Source: Agarilytica sp045430305 (GTDB taxonomy: Bacteria > Pseudomonadota > Gammaproteobacteria > Pseudomonadales > Cellvibrionaceae). Taken from it: a stretch of DNA of 64,000 bases. Below the pieces are notes generated by a model. It saw only the letters and a program-made list of their open reading frames with translations. It ran no database searches and was not told the origin of the DNA. Below are positions 19,380 to 28,462 of the stretch, piece after piece; position 1 is the first letter of the stretch, and each line of letters starts with the position of its first letter. Position numbers and translations under genes: made by a program. Where the stretch lies: positions 806,001-870,000 of the forward strand of contig JAILXW010000001.1 in NCBI GenBank assembly GCA_045430305.1, in the 5' to 3' direction.

Positions 19380-20117
19380 ATGAAAGTTTTAAAATACATC
19401 TTCAAACTTAACATTCGATGTTCTAGATTTTTAGAAAATAAATTTCCAACGTTTTTTGGATACATTTCATACTCGAACGAGCTTAAAAGTAGGATAGATT
19501 CCAGCATAAAAGATAATAGCGATATACTAGAAGTTGGAGGAATAGACCGACCTCTTCTTTCTAAAAACCAAAGATACGTTTACGATGGTGTAGATATAGA
19601 ACCTAAAGAGAAGTGCCACGAAATTTACGACAACTTTTTCGTCCAAACAATAGAGAAACCACTTAACAAAAGTTACGACGTTATTATTTCAATCACGCTT
19701 TTAGAACACGTTCTCAACAACACCGCTAGCGTTAAAAATATATTTTCATCTCTAAAAGACTTCGGAGAAACCCACCACTACATCCCTTCAAAATGGCACC
19801 CATATGCGATAGCGCTACGTATAGTAGGCCCAAAACTGCAGAAGCGCCTTATACCAATATTACGGCCCGGTACTGAAGATGTAACAGGTTATCCTGCCTA
19901 CTTTGACCATTGCTCAATTCCTGCAATGAGAAGACTTTTGGACGATCAAGGGTTCTCTAAAATACAAATTAAAGCATACTATCGTGCAAACGACTATTTT
20001 GCTTTTTTTACACCTTTTTTTATCATTATCACGCTATTCGAAAACCTATGTAAAAAATTTAATTTAGAAATTTTTGCATCTGGTTTCATTGTAAGTGCCC
20101 AAAAAATATCGAGCTAG
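19380..20117 (+). CDS. Class I SAM-dependent methyltransferase-like protein
   Basis: The 245-residue protein has the SAM-binding motif DILEVGGIDRP (about residues 48-58), an acidic residue after the second strand (VDIEP) and a post-I region DVIISITLLEHV (about 100-111). The segment ETHHYIPSKWHPYAIAL resembles sugar or lipid methyltransferases of polysaccharide clusters. The C-terminal quarter has a hydrophobic patch (FAFFTPFFIIITLF) that may associate with membrane. The GGGGG run before ATG 19380 is a usable ribosome binding site. It is the only plus-strand gene of the polysaccharide locus and converges on wbuC. The substrate is unknown. Confidence 0.7.
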   Translation: MKVLKYIFKLNIRCSRFLENKFPTFFGYISYSNELKSRIDSSIKDNSDILEVGGIDRPLLSKNQRYVYDGVDIEPKEKCHEIYDNFFVQTIEKPLNKSYDVIISITLLEHVLNNTASVKNIFSSLKDFGETHHYIPSKWHPYAIALRIVGPKLQKRLIPILRPGTEDVTGYPAYFDHCSIPAMRRLLDDQGFSKIQIKAYYRANDYFAFFTPFFIIITLFENLCKKFNLEIFASGFIVSAQKISS

Positions 20118-20226
20118 CAAACCCACTGCAAAAGCATATTTTTTAGCTTTCACGTAGCTCTTGCGCAACTAGCGCGAGGGCTTTATGTCTTAGGAGTAAC
20201 AAATAACAAACCATTAAACCTATCTA

Positions 20227-20505
20227 TCACTGACCAACGCACCCAGCTAAAAACTGGTTTGTAACACGACCATTCTCATCATATAGCTTAACTTCGATTT
20301 TTCCTTTTATAACATGAAACATTTCCCACTGATTTGGCAATGAATGAAAGTGAGGCTCAACAAAACTGCCCTTGACCATTCCGATAAACAGTCGCTGCAA
20401 CTTTTGATTGAGGTCATCATGCAATAACAAATGAGCCCCTTTTCTACTCGATTCTCTCGCCCGATGATATAAATTTTCAAAATCTTGCAAACCCAGCGTT
20501 TTCAT
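20227..20505 (-). CDS. wbuC: WbuC-family cupin protein, C-terminally shortened
   Basis: WbuC-type small cupin metalloproteins commonly follow wbuB in O-antigen and EPS loci; their function is not established. This 92-residue product has RLFIGMVKGSFVEPHFHSLPNQWEMFHVIKGKIEVKLYDENG, which holds the first cupin motif with the metal-ligand His pair. It stops shortly after VTNQFLAG. Family members are around 130-160 residues and contain a second cupin motif (of the IPPxxWH kind) after this point. No continuation is visible downstream in any frame, so the gene appears truncated by deletion or recombination at its 3' end. Confidence 0.72.
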   Translation of the reverse strand: MKTLGLQDFENLYHRARESSRKGAHLLLHDDLNQKLQRLFIGMVKGSFVEPHFHSLPNQWEMFHVIKGKIEVKLYDENGRVTNQFLAGCVGQ

Positions 20506-20512
20506 GCCTAAG

Positions 20513-21718
20513 TTAGCCCTTTGCCAAACTAGTAAGAATAGACTCCGCTGCAGCCTCTACAGAAAATTCATTCCTGAGCAAGAAATTTGCCTTCGTTCCA
20601 ATCTCCTTGCGTAACTTAATACTATTTAATAGCTTTACGGCAGAATCCTGGAGCAGATCATCATGACCATTTATGTGAATCAACCCAGCTTTGTAACCGC
20701 TTATAATATCAATTAAATCATTCCCTTCATTTACACTACCTAGAATTGGCTTTGACTCTACCATGTATCCAAGCAGCTTCCCTGGAAAGTTATGTGCAGT
20801 ATGATGGGTAGCTAACGAAAACAAACCCACATCGATTTCTGAGAGTATGCACTTAAACGTATTCTGATCCACAGAAGGTAAAAATGTAAAGTTATTTAGT
20901 TTCCATTCATCAGCCAATTTCTTGACCAACTCCACTTGATCACCTTGCCCAACAAACAAAAAATGTGCCTTCCTATAAGGTTTCATACCTTTCGCGAGCC
21001 GCATAAGATTTGGCATATCTTGAGCAACACCGATATTTCCACCGTAAAAATAAATAACTTTATCTTCCAAAGAAAATGTTTTTCGAATTGACGAATACTG
21101 ATCTGAGACGACTGAATAAGAGCTTGTACTTGCCCAATTTCTAAGAATTTGAGTAGGATATGTACGAGAATTAAGCTGTCGAAAAACTTCCATATTTTTT
21201 TCTGACATAAGTCCAATCGTTGTTGCTTGTCGATAACTATACCTTTCAAAAAACCTAAAGTATTTTGCAATCAGAGAGTTCGACTTAATTAACCTGGCGT
21301 CAATTACCCACTGAGGAAACAAGTCCCTCAAAACTAAATAAGCCAGGCAATTACAACGTGCTTTAATTTTTTTTACCAGCCCACCAAAGAATATACTTGG
21401 AGAATAGTAAACAACACCATCGAATGTATTTTCCTCAACTTGTCCTTTTAGCGCTATCCAAGCCCTGATCGAGAGAAGTGATTCGTTAATCGCACGATTA
21501 ACTCTCCCCGTTTCCTTAATATGGCCAGATTTAAACCGCCACACGGTCACTCCATCAAACTCATCTACCTGTAAACTTTTATCTAGTTTTGACTCTGGAG
21601 TTATAACAGTAACTTTACAGCCCCTGTTTTGCAATTCAATAGCCAATTCGTGAAACATTTTAGCACCAACACGAGTGCTTTTCGGCATATAGTCATCTAT
21701 CACCAGCGCAAGCTTCAA
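20513..21718 (-). CDS. wbuB: WbuB-like GT4 glycosyltransferase
   Basis: WbuB-like enzymes transfer a 2-acetamido-2,6-dideoxy-L-hexose onto the lipid-linked acceptor. The protein has a GT-B fold with the N-terminal segment ALVIDDYMPKSTRVGAKMFHELA (typical of WbuB), then VIYFYGGNIGVAQDMPNLMRLA and the donor-binding HTAHNFPGKLLGYMVESKPILG. No ATG suits the start. A TTG at 21718 gives MKLALVIDDY with GGAG about nine bases upstream and matches family N-termini; another TTG at 21733 would add five residues. The gene overlaps or abuts the 2-epimerase gene, and wbuC follows. Confidence 0.82.
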   Translation of the reverse strand: MKLALVIDDYMPKSTRVGAKMFHELAIELQNRGCKVTVITPESKLDKSLQVDEFDGVTVWRFKSGHIKETGRVNRAINESLLSIRAWIALKGQVEENTFDGVVYYSPSIFFGGLVKKIKARCNCLAYLVLRDLFPQWVIDARLIKSNSLIAKYFRFFERYSYRQATTIGLMSEKNMEVFRQLNSRTYPTQILRNWASTSSYSVVSDQYSSIRKTFSLEDKVIYFYGGNIGVAQDMPNLMRLAKGMKPYRKAHFLFVGQGDQVELVKKLADEWKLNNFTFLPSVDQNTFKCILSEIDVGLFSLATHHTAHNFPGKLLGYMVESKPILGSVNEGNDLIDIISGYKAGLIHINGHDDLLQDSAVKLLNSIKLRKEIGTKANFLLRNEFSVEAAAESILTSLAKG

Positions 21719-21720
21719 CG

Positions 21721-22848
21721 CTACTTTCTCCAAACAACCCGGTTAACATAGTCTGTATAACTTTGGATAGTTCTTAAAACTTTATCAGAAACATTTGGAG
21801 CTTCATAATCAAAAACTTTATTAATTAGCCTTCGATCACCTCTTGCTTGGCTTTCTAAAATTTTAATTGCCTGCATAATTCGTTTTAAGCTCATCCCCGT
21901 AAACATTACAGCCCCTTCTTCGAATCCTTCTGGGCGTTCTTGCGCCTCCCTAATATTAATTGCAGGAAAATTTAAAATAGAAGACTCTTCTGTAATCGTA
22001 CCACTGTCACTAAGCACAACCTTCGCCTCAGTCTGAAGCCTAACATAATCAGTAAAGCCAAGAGGCTTAAGCAATCGTACATTTTTATGAAACTTCAAAT
22101 TGAGATCATCAATACGCTTGCGAGTACGAGGATGTGTGGACACCACAATTGGCAAACCAAAACTCTCACCTATCTCACTTAACGAAGCGACATAATTATT
22201 TAAATTTCGTTCAAAATCCACATTCTCTTCCCTGTGCACACTAACTAAAAAATAGTGCTCTGACTTTAATTCTAAACGTGTTAACACATCGGACTTGATA
22301 ATTTTTTCTCTATAAAATGTAAGAACCTCATCCATTGGACTACCGGTTTTTACGATAAAGTCTGGCGATATCCCTTCAGACAATAGATATTCTCGAGCTA
22401 TATCACTATATGGCAGATTAACATCCGATATATGATCAACAATTTTACGGTTAATTTCTTCAGGAACACGGAGGTCAAAGCAGCGATTACCTGCTTCCAT
22501 ATGAAAAATCGGGATTTTTTTTCTCTTAGCTGAAATCGCTGCAAGTGCACTATTAGTATCCCCCAGAATTAAAAGCGCCTCAGGTTTTATTTCTGAAAAG
22601 ACTTTATCGGACTTACTTATTACTTGAGCCATCGTGTCAGCCGCACTACTCCCAGCACACTCTAGAAAAACATCCGGAGCCCTTATACCCAAGTCCTCAA
22701 AAAATATCTGATTTAATTCATAATCATAATTTTGGCCTGTGTGCACCAATGTGTGATCACAAAATTCATCCAGCTTTGCAATTGTTCTCGACAAACGGAT
22801 TATTTCAGGCCGAGTACCAACTACAGTAATTACCCTAAGTTTATCCAT
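21721..22848 (-). CDS. Non-hydrolysing UDP-HexNAc 2-epimerase (WbjD/FnlC/QnlB-like)
   Basis: This enzyme inverts C2 of a UDP-2-acetamido-2,6-dideoxy-L-hexose, the last step to UDP-L-FucNAc or UDP-L-QuiNAc. The 375-residue protein shows VVGTRPEIIRLS, LVHTGQNYDYELNQIFFEDLGI, LGDTNSALAA, HMEAGNRCFDLRVPEEINRKI and SDSGTITEESSIL, all signatures of the WecB superfamily; the CFD and PEE wording is typical of the FnlC subgroup. The ATG overlaps the upstream stop as TAATG, so it is translationally coupled. It acts with the two preceding genes. Confidence 0.87.
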   Translation of the reverse strand: MDKLRVITVVGTRPEIIRLSRTIAKLDEFCDHTLVHTGQNYDYELNQIFFEDLGIRAPDVFLECAGSSAADTMAQVISKSDKVFSEIKPEALLILGDTNSALAAISAKRKKIPIFHMEAGNRCFDLRVPEEINRKIVDHISDVNLPYSDIAREYLLSEGISPDFIVKTGSPMDEVLTFYREKIIKSDVLTRLELKSEHYFLVSVHREENVDFERNLNNYVASLSEIGESFGLPIVVSTHPRTRKRIDDLNLKFHKNVRLLKPLGFTDYVRLQTEAKVVLSDSGTITEESSILNFPAINIREAQERPEGFEEGAVMFTGMSLKRIMQAIKILESQARGDRRLINKVFDYEAPNVSDKVLRTIQSYTDYVNRVVWRK

Positions 22849-23723
22849 TATTGATACCTTTTAACATAATCTGAGTGCATATATTCTATTAGATGGGGCC
22901 AAGAAGGGATACTCAACCCTAACCTATTTCGAATCGAAGAAGAATCTAAAGAGCGATCAATTACCAACTGGTCTGATGAATGTATTTCGATTTCTTTTTT
23001 ATAAACACCTGAAACAGTCGAAAGCAATGAGTACTTATCAATCGGGTCAGCCGACAAATGATAAAGCCCCGTTAACTCAGATGTATTTAATTTCAAAATA
23101 TGCTCCGACAATATCTTTGCAATATATGAAGTAGGCAAACCAGAAAAAACAGCTTTTTTAAAACCTTTAACTTCTCCCTCCTGAGAAAGGAACCAGTCCA
23201 CCAAACTTACATTAGAGCTTAACTCATGCCCAATAATCGAAGTTCTTAATGTTAAGTGATTACCATAATCAACTTCACCCAGCTGTTTAGAACGACCATA
23301 TAAGTCATTAGCATTTGGATTGTCACTTTCAACATAACCTCCTTTCTCGCCATCAAAAACGCAGTCTGTTGAAAAGTGTATAAGTTTTGAATTATTATCG
23401 TCGCATATTTTTGCTATTTGGTGGGGCAACAACGAATTAATTTTAACCGCTTCAACATGTTGCTTTGAAACATCGTGTTGTTTAATCAAACCAATACAAT
23501 TTATAACAACTTCTGGCTTGCATGATTCTACCGCTTTCACAAGGCCATCAACTCTTGAAACATCTACCTCCTGAATCAACATTGTTTTAGATTCCCTGAA
23601 AAACTGCTCCTTATTTTTAATTGACCGGACAGTTCCATACACATTAAGGCCATCGACCTCTAACAAATTAGAGAAAATGCTATACCCTAGCATTCCTGTA
23701 ACTCCGACAATCAAAACATTCAA
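22848..23723 (-). CDS. RmlD-like NAD(P)-dependent sugar 4-reductase (WbvR/QnlA-like)
   Basis: It presumably reduces the 4-keto intermediate made by the FnlA-like enzyme. The extended SDR protein has VLIVGVTGMLGYSIF (nucleotide-binding GxxGxxG), STDCVFDGEKGGY, a catalytic YGRSK motif and TLRTSIIGHE. At 291 residues it lacks the C-terminal cupin region of FnlB/WbjC proteins (about 370 residues). It therefore looks more like the simple reductases of UDP-L-rhamnosamine/L-QuiNAc pathways than the bifunctional L-FucNAc enzyme. No ATG fits. A TTG at 23723 has AGGGG at proper spacing, whereas the TTG at 23729 is too close to it. Confidence 0.8.
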   Translation of the reverse strand: MNVLIVGVTGMLGYSIFSNLLEVDGLNVYGTVRSIKNKEQFFRESKTMLIQEVDVSRVDGLVKAVESCKPEVVINCIGLIKQHDVSKQHVEAVKINSLLPHQIAKICDDNNSKLIHFSTDCVFDGEKGGYVESDNPNANDLYGRSKQLGEVDYGNHLTLRTSIIGHELSSNVSLVDWFLSQEGEVKGFKKAVFSGLPTSYIAKILSEHILKLNTSELTGLYHLSADPIDKYSLLSTVSGVYKKEIEIHSSDQLVIDRSLDSSSIRNRLGLSIPSWPHLIEYMHSDYVKRYQ

Positions 23724-23725
23724 AG

Positions 23726-24763
23726 TCAAACCCCTTCAGGAACTATGACATTTCCTGACTCAATCTCTCTTATAAAATCAAGTTTACGTAATAACTCCTT
23801 CATACCCTTAACATCGAGCCTTTGAGTATTATTGGAATTGTAATCCTCGACAGAAGACAAATCCTTTTCACCTTCTTCAAAATATTTTGAATAGTTCAAA
23901 TCACGATTATCAGCAGGAACTCGATAATAATCTAATTCCTCAACAGCGATAAACATTTCCTCTCGGCTACACAACGCTTCGTACTGTTTTTCCCCATGAC
24001 GAGTACCGATAACATTTACAATATGCCCTTCTTTATCCAATATATTCAAAATAGCCTTTACTAGAATCTCAATAGTTGCAGCAGGCGCTTTCTGAACAAA
24101 AATATCCCCATTATTACCATTTTCAAATGCATATAAAACTAAATCAACAGCATCCTCCAACGTCATCATAAAGCGTGTCATATTAGGATCTGTGATAGTA
24201 ATAGGTTGATTATCAACCACTTGCCGAATAAACAAGGGGATAACAGAGCCTCGCGACGCCATTACGTTTCCATAGCGGGTACCGCATATCGTAGTTCTTG
24301 TTTTTTCCAAATTCCTACTTTTAGCGACAATCACTTTTTCCATCATAGCCTTTGAAATACCCATCGCGTTGATTGGATAAACGGCTTTGTCGGTGCTCAA
24401 ACAAACCACTCTCTCCACCCCAGATGTTATCGCCGCCTCTAAAACATTTTCAGTTCCGAAAATATTTGTTTTTACTGCCTCCAGAGGATAGAACTCACAC
24501 GACGGGACCTGCTTCAACGCTGCAGCATGAAATATATAATCAACTCCTCGCACGGCATTTAAAACACTTTGATAATCTCTTACATCCCCAATGTAAAATT
24601 TCAGCTTATCAGAACCATATTTTTTTCGCATATCATCTTGTTTTTTTTCATCTCGAGAAAATATTCGAATTTCACCGATATCACTCGCCAAAAAACGTCG
24701 AAGAACAGCATTTCCGAACGACCCAGTTCCACCAGTAATAAGCAACACTTTATTTTTAAACAT
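23726..24763 (-). CDS. fnlA: UDP-GlcNAc 4,6-dehydratase/5-epimerase, FnlA/CapE-like
   Basis: FnlA-type enzymes start the UDP-2-acetamido-2,6-dideoxy-L-hexose pathways by dehydration and epimerisation of UDP-GlcNAc. The 345-residue protein has LLITGGTGSFGNAVL, a FYIGDVRD segment, HAAALKQVPSCEFYPLEAVKTN, and the characteristic CLSTDKAVYPINAMGISKAMMEK, in which the usual SDR Tyr is replaced by Met as in the FnlA/FlaA1 group. The ATG at 24763 gives the family N-terminus MFKNKVLLITGG; an in-frame ATG ten codons upstream would add an atypical extension. The reductase gene follows within a few bases. Confidence 0.87.
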   Translation of the reverse strand: MFKNKVLLITGGTGSFGNAVLRRFLASDIGEIRIFSRDEKKQDDMRKKYGSDKLKFYIGDVRDYQSVLNAVRGVDYIFHAAALKQVPSCEFYPLEAVKTNIFGTENVLEAAITSGVERVVCLSTDKAVYPINAMGISKAMMEKVIVAKSRNLEKTRTTICGTRYGNVMASRGSVIPLFIRQVVDNQPITITDPNMTRFMMTLEDAVDLVLYAFENGNNGDIFVQKAPAATIEILVKAILNILDKEGHIVNVIGTRHGEKQYEALCSREEMFIAVEELDYYRVPADNRDLNYSKYFEEGEKDLSSVEDYNSNNTQRLDVKGMKELLRKLDFIREIESGNVIVPEGV

Positions 24764-25113
24764 ATACAGAACAACCCAACAAAAAGTAATCATTGAAGCT
24801 ACAATTTAAAAATCATTTACTCAAATATAAAATGTAACTATTCAATATTTATGCTAAATATTCACCTAAAATTTGAATTACAAGTAAATCATTGCACTCC
24901 TTACTTCAACCTTCCTTTTCATTACCGCCGCACATCACAGATGCACAGCAAAATATATAAGCAACATACCAAAGCCAAACACATACTATAACAATTGAAA
25001 CTCTTAAAAAGATTTCACAGTAATATACTGAAACTCTTATTTATTGCCCAAAAGACAGAATCGCAAATCACTACATATTTAACTGAACGAAAACCCAATT
25101 AACAATTTAAGAA
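24764..25113. other. AT-rich intergenic stretch upstream of fnlA
   Basis: These 350 bp (very AT-rich) contain no convincing gene. They probably carry a promoter for the fnlA-to-wbuC operon, because genes on either side are otherwise tightly packed. I could not pick one promoter among many AT-rich possibilities. Confidence 0.5.
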
Positions 25114-26307
25114 TCAAGCTTTATTGTCGCAACAACCACTATATGTTTTTACAATAAAAGACCAAGTTCTTTCTGCACATTTAGCCCAGGTGTATTCACT
25201 TGCAACCTGTTTTGCTTTCATTGCAGTATTTTTCATGAGCACTGGATTTTTCACTAATTGCTCTATCGCTGAGGATATAGAATTCGAATCAACTGGATCA
25301 AAATATACTCCAGCATCACCCAATACCTCTGGCATAGGGCCTCGGCTGGAGCAAGCGATCGGTAGGCCGACAGCCATTCCTTCTAACAAGGTAATCGGCA
25401 TATTTTCACAGCTGGACGCGAATATAAAAATATCAGAAGATACTAGCCTTTCTGGAATTTCGTCGTTTGGTAAAAACGAGACCTGCCTCACAAAAGAACA
25501 CTCAGGATCACTTTCTTTTATTTGCGTATCTAAAAGCTGTTTAGCCTTCCCTGAACCACCGCCGATCAACATCAACGATATATTTATTCCTTTTTTTCTA
25601 AGTTGCGCTATGGCTTTAACAACTTCCCATTGATGCTTGTATAAATCAGCTTGCGAAACATAAACCGCGCTAATAGAGCTTTCATTTGAAAAACTAGTTA
25701 AATATTCCTTCTGTTGTAGCAGAAAATTTTCGCTAATCCCGTGTGGGATATACTCAACGTTCTTCAAGCGGCCACAAGCCCCCTGTATCACAGTTCCAGC
25801 ATACTTAGTTAGAAAAATAACACCTTCTGCGCGCCGAAACGCCAAGTTTTGCAATTGTAAAATCAGCTCTAAACGTAAGCGAGTTTTCCCAAAACCGTAA
25901 TACTCCATAACACCAGGTTCGTATGACATCATATCTTGACTCAAAACTACCTGAGGAGAAAAACGACACAAAGTACTAGCACCCACGGTAAATAAAATAT
26001 CGCAACCAAATCTTGAAAGTTCATTTTTCAAACAAACAGCCTGCCACCAGAGCTGGTGTATCATCGACTTATCTAACTGAACCGTACTGACCTTTTCTAG
26101 CCAAGAATAATCGGGAATTTGATCCAATAGATTCTTGTGAGACCACAAATAGACCTTTTCAATACCGTGATCTTGTATATCAGTTCCCGATAATATGCCC
26201 TTAATGTGCGCGACGGCACCACCAGATCTATTTCTAGAAGCATCTATCCCGACGATTAACCCTTTTCTCGAAGTGGTACCATTCGTCATCTCTCGTTTTT
26301 CCAACAT
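25114..26307 (-). CDS. GT4-family glycosyltransferase
   Basis: The 397-residue protein has an N-terminal acceptor-side Rossmann domain (GLIVGIDASRNRSGGAVAHIKGIL) and a C-terminal donor domain. The donor domain has SSISAVYVSQADLYKHQWEVVKAI, SLMLIGGGSGKAKQLL, PERLVSSDIFIFASSCENMPITLLEGMAVGLPIACSSRGPMPEVLGDAGVYFDP and the EX7E-type motif of GT4 enzymes. It presumably adds one sugar to the repeat unit; donor and linkage cannot be read. The ATG at 26307 or the one at 26289 could be used. Confidence 0.82.
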   Translation of the reverse strand: MLEKREMTNGTTSRKGLIVGIDASRNRSGGAVAHIKGILSGTDIQDHGIEKVYLWSHKNLLDQIPDYSWLEKVSTVQLDKSMIHQLWWQAVCLKNELSRFGCDILFTVGASTLCRFSPQVVLSQDMMSYEPGVMEYYGFGKTRLRLELILQLQNLAFRRAEGVIFLTKYAGTVIQGACGRLKNVEYIPHGISENFLLQQKEYLTSFSNESSISAVYVSQADLYKHQWEVVKAIAQLRKKGINISLMLIGGGSGKAKQLLDTQIKESDPECSFVRQVSFLPNDEIPERLVSSDIFIFASSCENMPITLLEGMAVGLPIACSSRGPMPEVLGDAGVYFDPVDSNSISSAIEQLVKNPVLMKNTAMKAKQVASEYTWAKCAERTWSFIVKTYSGCCDNKA

Positions 26308-26350
26308 TCAAATATCCAATATCAGCCATTGATCGAACAAAAATCAAACC

Positions 26351-27058
26351 TTAAGAGCTAGCTTTCCTTACAAACGCTCGTTGAAAAGCAAAATATTCGA
26401 CGCCTCCTATTATAAAATCTAGAAACTTCCATTCCATGCGTAGCCTTCTAACTAAATATTGCACTGCCTTTAAGGCTCTAAACTGGAGTATGTAAGGATT
26501 GAATTTCTTATCTTCTTCATAATTAGAGAATAAACTTTTATATTTATCTCCAATTAATGAAACAATGACTACATCAACGCCAGACTCATTTAGCCTCTTA
26601 AAAAGGTCTATTTTCACTTGTTCGTCAGCCCAAGGTACATGAGTAAAGTTCATACAAGTAATGGCATCTATATGCTCAGGAAAACCGCTCCCCTCGACAA
26701 TATCTTGCACCCCTTTAGCTGAATATTTAATATCCAATGATTCCAAAACCTTATGACACCGCTCATCAGGCTCGTATACCAGGCAGTCTACCCCCTCGTT
26801 CTTAAGAGTACTTGCAAACCCACCAATATCTCCACCTATATCACAAACGTTTTTAACACCGGCATTTTTTAAATAGTTGGTTAAAACGTTGTCGCGTGAC
26901 AACATAGAACCAAATTTTGTCCCGGCAGTAAGAAGAGCATTAGTTGACAACCCGAATTTTTGAATTCGATCTTCATTTACTAAAAACCTTGGACATGCAT
27001 GCTCTTCAATTGAATAAAAAGAATCATAACCTTCCCAAAGGATACTGCTTTTTTTCAT
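26351..27058 (-). CDS. Class I SAM-dependent methyltransferase
   Basis: The 235-residue protein has a clear SAM motif I (VKNVCDIGGDIGGFASTL, about residues 69-86), an acidic end of strand two (VYEPDERC) and a post-I region DAITCMNFTHVPW. It probably decorates the polysaccharide or a glycolipid intermediate, judged from its place among glycosyltransferases. The ATG at 27058 has a GAGAGG ribosome binding site. Gaps of 225 bp upstream and 43 bp downstream suggest it may have its own promoter. The substrate is unknown. Confidence 0.72.
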   Translation of the reverse strand: MKKSSILWEGYDSFYSIEEHACPRFLVNEDRIQKFGLSTNALLTAGTKFGSMLSRDNVLTNYLKNAGVKNVCDIGGDIGGFASTLKNEGVDCLVYEPDERCHKVLESLDIKYSAKGVQDIVEGSGFPEHIDAITCMNFTHVPWADEQVKIDLFKRLNESGVDVVIVSLIGDKYKSLFSNYEEDKKFNPYILQFRALKAVQYLVRRLRMEWKFLDFIIGGVEYFAFQRAFVRKASS

Positions 27059-27283
27059 AGCCTCTCTCCAAATACCGCGTTTATAATTTTACTGGGACTT
27101 CTATCAACCACACCAGGCCTCGCTGGAGTATTTTTGCCAGCTAGACCGCCCCTATATGATACCTAATAATCGATCATTACATTGCGAAATACAGCATTAT
27201 CTATTAGCTCTCATTGTAATATATTTAATCAATACATTTGGCACGTTTATCAGCATAAAAATTTGATTATGTGAAAGCAAGCG

Positions 27284-28462
27284 TTAGAGTGGCAAATCAA
27301 TGATTTCCTGCAGTCTCCGCAAATGGTGATCAGATATATTTTCCCATGTGAAATTTGACGTAATGTGTGTCTTGCCGTTTTCACCAACTAGCATCAGTTT
27401 TTCTCTATCAAAATTCACAATCAAATCTGGCCATCTTTCCCTGTCATTATCAATAAAAGCGGAAATACCATCTTCAAACTCAGCCGGATCAGCGACTAAA
27501 GTAGTAATCAAACACGGCACACCCATTGACGCTGCTTGTAATACTGTGTTTTTAATTCCCGTGCCATATATGACGGGACAAACATATAAAAAAACATCTT
27601 CAAAAGCTGACTCCATGTTTTCCAAGTCTGGCATTAGCTCAACATAACGACATTCTTGACAAGCTTGAAGTATTCTATTGCTTGGAGCGCGACCTGCAAT
27701 TCGGGTTTTTTTTCCCGTTTTTTTAAATAAATCACTAGATTTCGAGATTAAGAACAAAGCCGCCTCTTCGTTCATCGAAGACCTAGAACTTAAGTTACCC
27801 GTGAAAAGCACAAATTTACCATCTGCATGATAACCAGGAGCATTAAATTTATTAAAATCAACTCCGTTTGGAATAACATCTACCGGTTTTTTAATTAGCG
27901 CTCCTAAAACATCCGCATCCTCTTGAGCTACTACTGACACTCCATTCGCATCATTCAAATATTTCTTTTCAAAACGAGATCTTTGATGGCAAATGTATCG
28001 GCTAACAACCCTATCTATCAAGCTTGACGTAACACGCATCGAGGCCTTCTTTGCTGCTAAGGATGAACAATCCACACTGCTTACGTAAACGGGTACTTTA
28101 ACCTTACCAACAAGGGCTGCACTAAATGGCTGTTCGCAAAATATAATATCAGGCTTAACTTTTTCTACAATTAACGCTATTTTATTAACCGCGTCTTTCG
28201 AATAAAATCGTTTTTCACTAAATATTTTTTTAGCTACACTCTGAATATTTCTTGTATTTCGAATTGACACAAAATGAAATGGAACCTTTAGTGATTTTAA
28301 ACCTTCCAAATCTTCATTGGTAAGGCCTGACGTATCACCTATGTAAACATACTCAACGTCTGCACGTTTTGACATCTCTTTCAATAAATGGAATACCCTA
28401 ACAGTCGCGCCATCGGCATAGACGGGAAACGGATAATAATTTGATAGAAAAAGTAATTTCAT
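27284..28462 (-). CDS. GT4-family glycosyltransferase
   Basis: The 392-residue protein starts KLLFLSNYYPFPVYADGATVRVFHLLKEM, the usual GT-B N-terminal motif. It has VDVIPNGVDFNKF, FVLFTGNLSSRSSMNEEAALFLI, and the donor-site VCPVIYGTGIKNTVLQAASMGVPCLITTLVADPAEFEDGI. It resembles GT4 enzymes of Wzy-dependent clusters. Its ATG overlaps the stop of the polymerase gene (ATGA), so it is translationally coupled to it. The donor sugar cannot be deduced. Confidence 0.83.
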   Translation of the reverse strand: MKLLFLSNYYPFPVYADGATVRVFHLLKEMSKRADVEYVYIGDTSGLTNEDLEGLKSLKVPFHFVSIRNTRNIQSVAKKIFSEKRFYSKDAVNKIALIVEKVKPDIIFCEQPFSAALVGKVKVPVYVSSVDCSSLAAKKASMRVTSSLIDRVVSRYICHQRSRFEKKYLNDANGVSVVAQEDADVLGALIKKPVDVIPNGVDFNKFNAPGYHADGKFVLFTGNLSSRSSMNEEAALFLISKSSDLFKKTGKKTRIAGRAPSNRILQACQECRYVELMPDLENMESAFEDVFLYVCPVIYGTGIKNTVLQAASMGVPCLITTLVADPAEFEDGISAFIDNDRERWPDLIVNFDREKLMLVGENGKTHITSNFTWENISDHHLRRLQEIIDLPL

